Positions 8,375-17,157 of a DNA stretch of 32,803 bases are shown here, one piece after another (position 1 is the stretch's first letter; each line of letters starts with the position of its first letter). The position numbers were made by a program, and so were the translations under genes. The DNA comes from Rhodospirillales bacterium (GTDB lineage: Bacteria > Pseudomonadota > Alphaproteobacteria > Rhodospirillales > Casp-alpha2), in the NCBI GenBank assembly GCA_017857825.1, contig JAFMCK010000005.1, positions 1 through 32,803 of the forward strand, read 5' to 3'. The notes beneath the pieces are model-generated. The model made no database searches. It was not told the origin of the DNA and saw nothing but the letters and a program-made list of their open reading frames with translations.

Positions 8375-10102
8375 TTACTTTAACGACGAATCCGTCAAAC
8401 CGATATCTTTCCGAAAAACACCAATAAAAGGTGTTTTTGAAAAATGAACCAAGCCTGAAAGTCGCGCAAAGAAGTCACTTTCATCGCCTGCTTCAATGGC
8501 CCGAATGCGCGCCGCTGCTTGGTGCGCATCACGAACGCAAATCTCTGGATAATCGCGAAGAATACTAGAAACTTGTTCGCGCATTAAATCTGCAAAAAAT
8601 GTATATTGCCCGAATTGCAGGCCTTCTATCACGACCGACGATGGATCCGAAAAGCCGTATTTTTTTGTGCAAAGCAGCTCGAACAACGGCGCATTCGTTT
8701 GTTTGACATTCGTTAAACCTTCGATGCAGTCTTTGAAAAATGATTTCCCGAGCGGGGTCTCTGAAAACGATTTTTTAAGCTGCAAGAAAATTGTCCGTTC
8801 TGGAAACTCTGTGGCGAGTTGTCTTACAAACGAAACCATTGTTGGCAAGCCGACAAAAGCAGACGTGTAAATGACAATATCGTCTGAACGCGGGCTGCCC
8901 ATCAAAGCAAAATCAGGCTCCTTCGCATTGAAGGATCCAACGGGCGAGACGATCATATTTTCGTCCCAAGTCTTTTTGGTCGTCTCATTATACAAAGCGC
9001 TGCTGTGTACATAAAATGTATCAAAGCTAATGTAATGCCACATGGGTGAATGTGTCGTGTAGGTCGGAAAGCCATGGATAACACCGTATGCCTTTCCGCC
9101 GATCCTATTTAACTGCTCTCGTCGCAGTATGTGCTCGACGTTATATTCGTCTCTACACCAAAAATGTTTGATTTTGAACCGATGAAATAACGCGTGAAAC
9201 ATCGCGCGTTTATATATGATGGAGCTGACTAAATAGTAGTGCGCAGGACGAAGCGTCCGGTATGCGGCATAGTAATTCAGCGTATCTTGAAAGGCCTGCT
9301 GAATGGCCAAGATTGCGGCCTTAACGTCAAAGCGGCCATCGGTCACCTCACATTTATCATATGCGGCTAACTCGAATTTATCCGTCGGTTGCGTTCTATT
9401 TCTTTTCACAAGAAGAACGTCACCGCCGACGCTAGCGGCGTCGTATAATTTAAAGTCCGAAGGGTTTAAATAAAAATCGGCACCTAAAAAATAATTCTTT
9501 GGCTGCAGCGAGCCAAGGCGCGTTCGTGATAAAATCCATGCGACGGAATACGACACAATAGCAAAACCAAGGCTAAAATTAATAAATGACCTGAGCCATT
9601 TTTTTGGGCGGCTTAAATTTATTTTCTCTGTTTTATCCGCCGTAAATGCATCGAAAAGACCGGCAGTATCGGAATCAATACCAGAATAGGAAACCGTGCC
9701 TTTCGGGACGGCTTTATTGATCGAATCAATCTTTAGTACCCGTATATGGGCTGGCTTCATGTAATTACAGGTTACTTGTTTGTAGGCGAATACATCAATT
9801 TTGTTCGGTAAGTTTATATTTGAATATCCGAACTGATTATTGTGCCACGCCTCGGTTTTTCCGAAGACGTCGTAAAATAATGTGCGAAGGGGATAGTCCC
9901 AGACTAGCTGCATCTCAGGCGCCAAAACGCGCGCATCTTTGACGCTATCAAAGCGGGTCAAAAAGTCGTGTGCACGGCTCAATATCGGGTTGAATATCGG
10001 TAGGTGCGCCGACACCTCGAGCACATAGGTGTCGTACCCTAATGCAGACCTAACGAGCACATTAAAGATCGTGATTTCGTTGAGGACATAAACTTTAATC
10101 AC
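8375..10102 (-). CDS. Large unclassified glycan-biosynthesis protein, possibly GT-B-like
   Basis: 575 aa ORF in the operon; FWCRDEYNVEHILRREQ...YGVIHGFPTYT and DIVIYTSAFVGLPTMVSFVRQLATEFPERTIFLQLK suggest a GT-B-like C-terminal half. No confident family recognised. Confidence 0.55.
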   Translation of the reverse strand: MIKVYVLNEITIFNVLVRSALGYDTYVLEVSAHLPIFNPILSRAHDFLTRFDSVKDARVLAPEMQLVWDYPLRTLFYDVFGKTEAWHNNQFGYSNINLPNKIDVFAYKQVTCNYMKPAHIRVLKIDSINKAVPKGTVSYSGIDSDTAGLFDAFTADKTEKINLSRPKKWLRSFINFSLGFAIVSYSVAWILSRTRLGSLQPKNYFLGADFYLNPSDFKLYDAASVGGDVLLVKRNRTQPTDKFELAAYDKCEVTDGRFDVKAAILAIQQAFQDTLNYYAAYRTLRPAHYYLVSSIIYKRAMFHALFHRFKIKHFWCRDEYNVEHILRREQLNRIGGKAYGVIHGFPTYTTHSPMWHYISFDTFYVHSSALYNETTKKTWDENMIVSPVGSFNAKEPDFALMGSPRSDDIVIYTSAFVGLPTMVSFVRQLATEFPERTIFLQLKKSFSETPLGKSFFKDCIEGLTNVKQTNAPLFELLCTKKYGFSDPSSVVIEGLQFGQYTFFADLMREQVSSILRDYPEICVRDAHQAAARIRAIEAGDESDFFARLSGLVHFSKTPFIGVFRKDIGLTDSSLK

Positions 10103-10151
10103 GTCAAAATCCCCAATATTGAATACGGCATATTTTCATTCGAATATGTGC

Positions 10152-10823
10152 TCATCTTGTTTCGTTATATAAGTTCGCGATGTCACATAACCCGTTCAAT
10201 ATCAGAACATTTTTCTTATCGAAGAACGCTTTCCAACCGTCAAATTCACTCATTTCGGTAAGGAATATAAAATCCATACCGAAGTGTTGGGCGGCCTCGT
10301 AATCGTATTTTGCATCGCCGACGAAAACCGGATTATTTGCCAGTATGCCTTTGTCTTTTAAGGCGTCGATGATCTCTACCTTATTTCTTGGGCTTCCGTT
10401 GATGCTTTGAAAAAGGTGGCTTAAACCCTTTTTCGAAAACACGTTATTCAATTCTATTTCATCGCCACCAGAGACGACGGCACATGTATGGCGCTTGTTC
10501 AATAAGGACAAGAATTCACGCAGGCACGGCGCTTCTTCACACGCCGGCAATGCATTGAAGACATACTCACCGTACTGAGCCAGCAGCGTTTCAGTTAACG
10601 CCTCGGGGTTTGGTGCGTTAAGAATTGTTTCGCTGAAATGCGCTAATTTTTTGTAACGTGAAATCCCCCCGTTGGAGACATGATACTCAACAAGCGACGT
10701 CATCGCTTCTGGTCCGTATGCGCGGCCGACTTCACGAAAGGCATTCGTCTTTATCTGATTGCTGTTCAATAGAACGCCGTCGCAATCGAACAGCCAGACG
10801 TCGTAGTCGCTGAGTGAGCGCAA
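10152..10823 (-). CDS. HAD-superfamily phosphatase
   Basis: DxDG motif LFDCDGVLLNS, motif II VVSGGD, motif IV FVGDAKYDYEAAQ. Confidence 0.87.
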   Translation of the reverse strand: MRSLSDYDVWLFDCDGVLLNSNQIKTNAFREVGRAYGPEAMTSLVEYHVSNGGISRYKKLAHFSETILNAPNPEALTETLLAQYGEYVFNALPACEEAPCLREFLSLLNKRHTCAVVSGGDEIELNNVFSKKGLSHLFQSINGSPRNKVEIIDALKDKGILANNPVFVGDAKYDYEAAQHFGMDFIFLTEMSEFDGWKAFFDKKNVLILNGLCDIANLYNETR

Positions 10824-10848
10824 AACTATATTTCTTTCATCAACATTT

Positions 10849-11568
10849 TTATTGAATAATCTGCCGGATCTTTTCTAAATCTTCCGGCGTATCGACGGCG
10901 TAAGATTGGCCTGAAAGTTCAATCATATGAACTTCAAAGCCGAGCTCCAAAAACCGAAGAATTTCTATGTCTTCAATATTTTCCAGGTGTGTTTTTTTGC
11001 TTTGATCGGCAAATGCCTGCAAAGCGGCACGTGGGAATGCGTAAATACAAATCTGCCGTTTTGCAGTCTGAAAAGACAGCGCCTTCGTTGTTGGGATTGC
11101 GGCGCGGCTCATATACAAGAGTCGGCCATCCGGCCGCGCGACCACCTTGGGAATGGATGGGTTTCGAAAACTTTCTTCGTCCTCAATCACGGCCATGCCG
11201 TTGATCACGCTTTCGGGATTCTTCTTTGCGGCTCGAATGATATTTGAAATATCTTCCGGATCGATAATTGGCTCATCACCTTGAACGTTGATATATATAT
11301 CGGCATCAATTTTTTCTGCAACACATGCCAACCGATCCGTTCCTGTTAAACAATCGGCGGGGGTCATAACGACTTTCGCTGAAAATTCTTCGCAATGCCG
11401 TTGAATTCTTTCGTCGTCTGTTGCGATGTACACGTCTTCGGGTGACGTGCTCATGATGCACCGCTCATAGGTGCGCTGGATCATGCTTTTGCCGCAAATA
11501 TCAATGAGCGGCTTTCCAGGAAGTCGACTGGATTGATAGCGGGCCGGAATAACCACGATGGTTTTCAT
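10849..11568 (-). CDS. kdsB: CMP-3-deoxy-manno-octulosonate cytidylyltransferase family (KdsB-like)
   Basis: VVIPARYQSSRLPGKPL, YIATDDERI, TGTDRLA, YINVQGDEPIIDP, YAVDTPEDLEKIR: hallmark KdsB motifs. Symbol denotes the family; substrate unproven. ATGA overlap with the upstream gene. Confidence 0.88.
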   Translation of the reverse strand: MKTIVVIPARYQSSRLPGKPLIDICGKSMIQRTYERCIMSTSPEDVYIATDDERIQRHCEEFSAKVVMTPADCLTGTDRLACVAEKIDADIYINVQGDEPIIDPEDISNIIRAAKKNPESVINGMAVIEDEESFRNPSIPKVVARPDGRLLYMSRAAIPTTKALSFQTAKRQICIYAFPRAALQAFADQSKKTHLENIEDIEILRFLELGFEVHMIELSGQSYAVDTPEDLEKIRQIIQ

Positions 11569-13211
11569 GAGGATTTGTGCGTTCCAATTACAAGCGGATT
11601 GAATAGCGTTTGCTGCGTGACGGAAAACGTCGTCGGCGTTAATGCGATGAGCGGCACGTCGTGAGATGAAGCGTTGTAGGCCTCAATAATATGGTTCATT
11701 TCGCTGCGTGCTCGATGGCTCAAATCGTCGTCGCCGTCAAAACCAACTAAGAAGATACGCTTCGCGCCGGCAGCGACGGCAATGCAAATGGCATAGGCAG
11801 CCCCCAAAGAGCTCGGGATTGTGCAATCGAAACTACGGGCTTCGAATTTACGGGAATCAATCTTCACACCAAAATCGAATATATTCATACCTTCAAGGAT
11901 GCCCCCATGAAGATTATAGGTCTGATGTAGCGGCAGAATGATCGGTTGTTTTATCTCTAGATAATGCGCCGATTCAATCAATATCCTTGCTGGGTTGCAG
12001 GCAACAAAGGCGTCTATTAGGTCATTTGGAAGCGGCGTTGACGTGTTTATAGACAGCACGGATATTTCATTATTCGAAATGAAATTTTTGATGTCGTCTG
12101 AATATTCTCGAACACTTTGACCTGCACCGATGATAAGGAAATCATCCGCCGTAAATAATTCTGAAGGTGACCTTTCTTGCAAGGTCGACGTTGATTCCGT
12201 GCCCATTACGGCACTTGATAAATTCTGTAGGCTAAACGTGTGGCTGTTCTCACCCTTTAGCCGTTTCAAAACGCTCATCACGACATTTGGATCGTATTCC
12301 ATATCCGAGTGCATGGTTTGCACATAGGTCGGATGAATATTTTCTTTGGCAGAAAAATAATAAAGTGGGTTAGGGCCCCAGCGATATTTATCTTTTAAAT
12401 CTTCAATGTCCGTCATGCATATCGAGATCAGACTTTCTGAATTGAAAGTATTGTTGAAGCGGCTTTCCAATTCGCCGATTAAGACTTCGGTCTTGGCATT
12501 TCCCGCACCGCGGCCCATGCCCTGAAGCGTTGCATCCAACCACGTAACCCCTTCAGCGGCGGCAGCCAAAGAATTTTCAAGCGCGCGTTCCATATTATTG
12601 TGGGTATGAATACCAAGTTCACCCGACCATTCTTTGCGTAATGTATGAATGCATCGAACCACATCTTCTTTGCCCATGTTGCCTAACGAGTCTGCAAAAT
12701 ACAGAACTTCAATCGCCTCGCAGCGCGCCATCTTTAACGCAACTTCCGTCAACTCATCATCGCTGGCCCGCGATACCTGCATCAGGTTTACGATGACCGT
12801 ATAACCTTTGGCTTTTAATAAATCGGTGATCTCGGGGATATGGCTTACTTCGTGGAGGTGCGCAGCAACGCGAACAATCTCGACCGGCGAGTTTATACGC
12901 TCGTCAAATAGCATGTCGAGCGCAGCGGCAATGCCGTTTTCATGCTTTATCAAATCGCTCGCATTGACCATCACGGCGATTTTCGAATGCGTTGGTAAAT
13001 CTAGGCTTTTGAGAAAAAGGTCCGTGGTAAAAAAATATGGCCCATAAAATCCCTCTTTTGCAAAAGTGCGCAAGCCAAGCTCAAGAACATCAACGCGTGA
13101 CTCATCTAACGCGCGAAGATATTTCTCGACCAACGGTCGCGAGAAATTCCAAGCATTATAGTAGCCACCGTCTCTGAGTGTGCAGTCGAGAAGTTTGATA
13201 TTCTTGGTCAT
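11565..13211 (-). CDS. DRE-TIM metallolyase (HMGL/4-hydroxy-2-oxovalerate aldolase-like) fused to a C-terminal DUF115/MptE-like Rossmann domain
   Basis: 548 aa; KLLDCTLRDGGYYNAW, LGIHTHNNMERALENSLAAAAEG, LQGMGRGAGNAKTEVLIG (metal and active-site motifs); C-terminal FLIIGAGQSVREYSDDI ... RIFLVGFDGDDD. Confidence 0.83.
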   Translation of the reverse strand: MTKNIKLLDCTLRDGGYYNAWNFSRPLVEKYLRALDESRVDVLELGLRTFAKEGFYGPYFFTTDLFLKSLDLPTHSKIAVMVNASDLIKHENGIAAALDMLFDERINSPVEIVRVAAHLHEVSHIPEITDLLKAKGYTVIVNLMQVSRASDDELTEVALKMARCEAIEVLYFADSLGNMGKEDVVRCIHTLRKEWSGELGIHTHNNMERALENSLAAAAEGVTWLDATLQGMGRGAGNAKTEVLIGELESRFNNTFNSESLISICMTDIEDLKDKYRWGPNPLYYFSAKENIHPTYVQTMHSDMEYDPNVVMSVLKRLKGENSHTFSLQNLSSAVMGTESTSTLQERSPSELFTADDFLIIGAGQSVREYSDDIKNFISNNEISVLSINTSTPLPNDLIDAFVACNPARILIESAHYLEIKQPIILPLHQTYNLHGGILEGMNIFDFGVKIDSRKFEARSFDCTIPSSLGAAYAICIAVAAGAKRIFLVGFDGDDDLSHRARSEMNHIIEAYNASSHDVPLIALTPTTFSVTQQTLFNPLVIGTHKSS

Positions 13212-13276
13212 TTAGATTGCCTTTTGTTTAAACCCTTGGCGTTTAACGGCCATGTTATCTTTTTGCCGAAATGTTT

Positions 13277-13441
13277 CTAAGCGTTCGTAAAATCACATAC
13301 GTGCAAACGCCCTAACGATCTTGGCGCAGCGGAGATGAATTTCAACCAAGCATACCACTGTTTGATCGACAAGTTGATGGCCCCAAGCGGTCTTGGAAGA
13401 CGCCTAAGCGGGGTGCGATAATCAAAAACGGTTTCGCCCAT
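13277..13441 (-). CDS. Possible small ORF (54 aa) in a long intergenic gap
   Basis: MGETVFDYRTPLRRLPRPLGAINLSIKQWYAWLKFISAAPRSLGRLHVCDFTNA; below the ORF-track length cut-off; no convincing Shine-Dalgarno. Confidence 0.2.
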   Translation of the reverse strand: MGETVFDYRTPLRRLPRPLGAINLSIKQWYAWLKFISAAPRSLGRLHVCDFTNA

Positions 13442-13462
13442 TTATGCTTAACATGTCGTCTA

Positions 13463-14143
13463 TTATTGTGATTCTGCTAAAATCGCATGGCACAGCCGCA
13501 ACTGAAATTCCGTATCGATATCAATTGACCGCTCTTCGGGCATCACGATGGCACGGGTTTCATCGTCCATGAAAACGCGATGTGCTAAAAACCATTCGGT
13601 CCGAAACGCAAAGATAGCCCCGTTCAACATCACCGTTGCGCTCGAAGCCGACGCAGTTTGATCCGTCGCCATGGGCGTCATCCTGCCGTCGTGCGTTACC
13701 TTATAGCACCACCATGGCTGATGGCTCACTGGGCCGACGGCAACACAGCTGTCGATCTTGGTATCGGCCAACAACGCCAGCGCGGTTGAAATATCGTCTG
13801 AGCAACGAAGCGGCGAGGTCGGTTGTAGCAACACACCAACGTCATAGGTTTCGCCGATGCTTGAAAAGTGCTGCAACGCGTGGGCGACAACATCAGCTGA
13901 GGTGGCGTCATCACTCGCCAAGTCGGGCGGTCGCATAAACGGGATCTCGGCGCCAAAACTTTTTGCGACGTCGGCGATCTCGCGATAATCGGTTGAGACA
14001 ATCACCCGGTCAATAATAGCGCATCCAAGTGCGGCTTCAATCGTCCACGCAATCAGCGGGCGCCCGCCGACGTCGCGGGTATTTTTACCCGGCACGCGCT
14101 TTGATCCACCACGGGCAGGAATAATAGCGAGGACGCGCATCAT
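13463..14143 (-). CDS. neuA: CMP-nonulosonate (acylneuraminate/legionaminate-type) cytidylyltransferase
   Basis: AIIPARGGSKRVPGKNTRDVGGRPLIAWTIEAAL, VIVSTDYREIADVA, LLQPTSPLR, SIDIDTEFQLRLCHAIL: NeuA/LegF/PseF family. Confidence 0.9.
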   Translation of the reverse strand: MMRVLAIIPARGGSKRVPGKNTRDVGGRPLIAWTIEAALGCAIIDRVIVSTDYREIADVAKSFGAEIPFMRPPDLASDDATSADVVAHALQHFSSIGETYDVGVLLQPTSPLRCSDDISTALALLADTKIDSCVAVGPVSHQPWWCYKVTHDGRMTPMATDQTASASSATVMLNGAIFAFRTEWFLAHRVFMDDETRAIVMPEERSIDIDTEFQLRLCHAILAESQ

Positions 14144-14174
14144 TGGTGATGTTTTGAAATGATGTTGAAGATTG

Positions 14175-15347
14175 CTATTGGCCTTGCAGTTTATCTACGA
14201 GCTGCGGGCTCGAAGGCAGGTTGATGGTGCGGCGGTATAAATCGCCTGCGTTTTTCATGCGCGCATGCGGCGCGGATTTATAAATTGGCAAATCATGCAA
14301 CGGATACCAAAGTGGCCGACAGCTCAACCCGGCATCATTCAGTGCCGCCAGGATATCGTCGCGATGTTCGGCAACATGCTCATCCAAGATAATTGCATTG
14401 AGCCAGTAGTTGCTTTGCCTGTCAGTGCGCTCGATTAAAAACCGGACGTTATCTATGTTGCCAAAGGCGGCGTCATAAAGCGCGGCCAACCGTCTTTTGC
14501 GTTCTAATTTCGAGGATAGTTGCTCCAATTGTCCGCATCCCAACGCCGCATTTAGGTTAGGCATTCTAAAGTTATAGCCGATGGCGTCGTGCTTATATTC
14601 CCATTTGTGCGGCGCTTTTGCCGTTGTGCTTAAATGGCGCATACGTTTTGCCAACTCTTGGTTCGCTGTCAAAACCGCGCCGCCCCCTCCCGTGGTGACG
14701 ATCTTATTGCCGTTAAAGCTTAAAATACCGACATCGGCGAACGTGCCCGCATGCCGCCCATGATAGGTTGAGCCAACGGCGCCCGCTGCGTCTTCAATCA
14801 TCGGGATATCCAACCTCTTGGCCAGTGCGGCAATTTCTTCGATGTCACCAATATGGCCAAAAACGTGGGTCACGACGATGGCGGCGATTCGGCGACCGGT
14901 TGTGGCATTGACCCAGGACGTATCTGTTTTTTTGCAAGTTTGTTCTATGTGGGCCTGCAACATTTTAGCATCAATACCGAATGACTGTGGTTCGCAATCA
15001 ACGAAATGAGGAATCGCACCCAAATGAGACGCCGCCGCGGCCGTTGCCACGAACGTCGTTGACGGCACAATAACTTCATCCCCGGCGCCTACACCAACGG
15101 CGCGATATGCCAACTGTAGGGCCGCCGTGCCGGATGCCGTTGCGATCGCAAATGGGTTGCCGGTCAAGGTGCATAAATCGTCTTCGATTCGATCAACGTA
15201 AGAACCGACCGATGACACCCAACCTGAGCGCACGCAGTCACTGGTGTAGTCTTCTTCGCGCCCGGTGAATTCGGGCTCGTGCAGTGCTGCTGCCGCGGGC
15301 ACAACCGAGCGTGCGGCAAAACAGATCTGGTCGATCAAGTCTTTCAT
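14175..15347 (-). CDS. legC: PLP-dependent DegT/DnrJ/EryC1 aminotransferase, LegC-like
   Basis: 390 aa; GWVSSVGSYVDRIED, ASGTAALQLAYRAVGVGAGDEVIVPSTTFVATAAA, IEDAAGAVGSTY, FNGNKIVTTGGGGAV (PLP lysine). Adjacent to NeuA/PtmE-like genes. Confidence 0.85.
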   Translation of the reverse strand: MKDLIDQICFAARSVVPAAAALHEPEFTGREEDYTSDCVRSGWVSSVGSYVDRIEDDLCTLTGNPFAIATASGTAALQLAYRAVGVGAGDEVIVPSTTFVATAAAASHLGAIPHFVDCEPQSFGIDAKMLQAHIEQTCKKTDTSWVNATTGRRIAAIVVTHVFGHIGDIEEIAALAKRLDIPMIEDAAGAVGSTYHGRHAGTFADVGILSFNGNKIVTTGGGGAVLTANQELAKRMRHLSTTAKAPHKWEYKHDAIGYNFRMPNLNAALGCGQLEQLSSKLERKRRLAALYDAAFGNIDNVRFLIERTDRQSNYWLNAIILDEHVAEHRDDILAALNDAGLSCRPLWYPLHDLPIYKSAPHARMKNAGDLYRRTINLPSSPQLVDKLQGQ

Positions 15348-15358
15348 CGGTGCAATTC

Positions 15359-16411
15359 CTATTGGCTCCGCTCAGTAAAATAGGACTGTGCTTCCTTGAA
15401 ATCTTCTTTCTGGCCAATATCAAGCCAGTACTCGCGTATTGGAAATGCAAGGCAGCGAATGCCATCATGCGACAGCATGTTGAAAAAATCAGTCATATAC
15501 AGGGGCGTATTTTCGGGCACCCGAGCAAAAAGATCACTGTTCAATACATAGATGCCCGCATTCACAAAGTACTCCTGAATAGGCTTTTCTTTGATTGCGA
15601 TGATTTCACTGTTTTCACACTGAACAACGCCATATGGAATTTGAAAGTCATAGCGCCGGATACACATGGTCGCCTGGGATTTCTGTTCCAAGTGATAAAG
15701 AAGCAAATTCGAAAAAGCGATGTCGGTCAGCACGTCGGCATTCATGACAATCACTGGCCGGTCCCCTCTCGGGGTGAAAAAACCCAGCGCACCTGCGGTG
15801 CCGAGCGCATTGTCTTCTTCGATATAATTAATGTTGGCACCAAAGCGCGCACCGTCGCCCAATGTGGCATACATCATTTCCTTTTTGTAATTCACCGCAA
15901 TCGTGATGTCGGTCAGTCCCTGCGAAACAAAATTTTCAATGATAATTTCAATCATTGGTTTTTCACCGATTGCAAGTAACGGCTTTGGCGTCGATTCTGT
16001 TAACGGCCACAGTCGCGAGCCCAATCCACCGGCCATCAAAATGACCTCTGCTGGAACCCTTCGTAGGTCTACATCGGCATGACTGACGTCCAAAACGTCG
16101 ATCACGCGACTGTCGTGATCAAGGATCGGAATATATTCCAGTTTTCGCTCACGGGCCTGGCGTATCAAACCTTTCTGCGCGGATCCGACGGTGCCCGTCA
16201 TCGGATTTTTGAACATTACGGTGCCGACGGGCTCGTCGAAACTTCGTCCATTAAGAATGGCGCGGCGAATATCGCCATCGGTGACGGTCCCGAGCAATCT
16301 GTCGTCTGCGTCGACGACGATACATATCTTTGCAACGTTTTTGTCGAGAACTTTGATGACGTCTGCGACTGTCGCTTCATCGCCTACAAAACAATTTTTA
16401 AATTGATCCAT
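15359..16411 (-). CDS. ptmE: Sugar-phosphate nucleotidyltransferase with N-terminal CBS pair (PtmE-like)
   Basis: CBS-like VVDADDRLLGTVTDGDIRRAIL, then EVILMAGGLGSRLWPLTESTPKPLLAIGEKPMIE; architecture of Campylobacter PtmE (GDP-GlcN route to legionaminate). Confidence 0.8.
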   Translation of the reverse strand: MDQFKNCFVGDEATVADVIKVLDKNVAKICIVVDADDRLLGTVTDGDIRRAILNGRSFDEPVGTVMFKNPMTGTVGSAQKGLIRQARERKLEYIPILDHDSRVIDVLDVSHADVDLRRVPAEVILMAGGLGSRLWPLTESTPKPLLAIGEKPMIEIIIENFVSQGLTDITIAVNYKKEMMYATLGDGARFGANINYIEEDNALGTAGALGFFTPRGDRPVIVMNADVLTDIAFSNLLLYHLEQKSQATMCIRRYDFQIPYGVVQCENSEIIAIKEKPIQEYFVNAGIYVLNSDLFARVPENTPLYMTDFFNMLSHDGIRCLAFPIREYWLDIGQKEDFKEAQSYFTERSQ

Positions 16412-17101
16412 TTACGATAGGCCATGTTCATTTTTTTGCGCTTGAATGACCCAATGCTTTAATTCCTTGGTGCCTTCCTCAAAGCTCCTGACCTGGTATT
16501 CTTTTGATCGCATTGAAAATCCGGCAAAAATTTCCGCGCAGTCTGCGTCGTTCGCGAAGTGATTTAAAACGGAATCATTATTTGGCCCGACAGAAATGCC
16601 CTTGAAAGTCCCAGGTGCTATTTCCTCACCAAAACCTTCGCCCCATGATCCTGTTGCCATCATGACCGAGAAAAACTGCCCACCGTCTTTGAGAAGTTCA
16701 CGGCAGTCCGCAACGATCCCGACCGTCGTTCTTAAAGGCATACATTGTAAGCAATTAACATCAATGACGGCGTCAAATGTATCACCGCCTACCAGCGCCC
16801 GAACGTCAAGTATATCGCCGACAAGAAGCTTCGTGTGATCCGATAGCCCTTCGTTATCGAGGCGGTCACGCGCTTGGCGTATGGCTGTTGCGGAGCCATC
16901 GATGCCCGTCACCGAAAATCCTTCACGCGCCATATACCAAATATTCGCGCCAGGCCCGCACCCCAGTTCTAAAATTCGGATGCTCTCGCGTGACTGAACC
17001 TTATAATAATTTCTCGCAACAAACCTGACTAAGCTCTCCGCTGGATAACGACCCCACTCATTTTCGGAAAATATCTCTTCCCAACGATGGCTCCATGACA
17101 T
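16412..17101 (-). CDS. Class I SAM-dependent methyltransferase
   Basis: 229 aa; IRILELGCGPGANIWYMAREGFSVTGIDGSATAI, FDAVIDVNCLQCM. Confidence 0.87.
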   Translation of the reverse strand: MSWSHRWEEIFSENEWGRYPAESLVRFVARNYYKVQSRESIRILELGCGPGANIWYMAREGFSVTGIDGSATAIRQARDRLDNEGLSDHTKLLVGDILDVRALVGGDTFDAVIDVNCLQCMPLRTTVGIVADCRELLKDGGQFFSVMMATGSWGEGFGEEIAPGTFKGISVGPNNDSVLNHFANDADCAEIFAGFSMRSKEYQVRSFEEGTKELKHWVIQAQKNEHGLS

Positions 17102-17157
17102 AGCAACATTTTCTCCGAATTTAAGGATACGTGATCAGCGGGTTAAATCAGTTTGGT

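Noticed and set aside
15284-15979. 231-aa plus-strand ORF
   Set aside because: Antisense to LegC- and PtmE-like genes with strong motifs; no recognisable domain.
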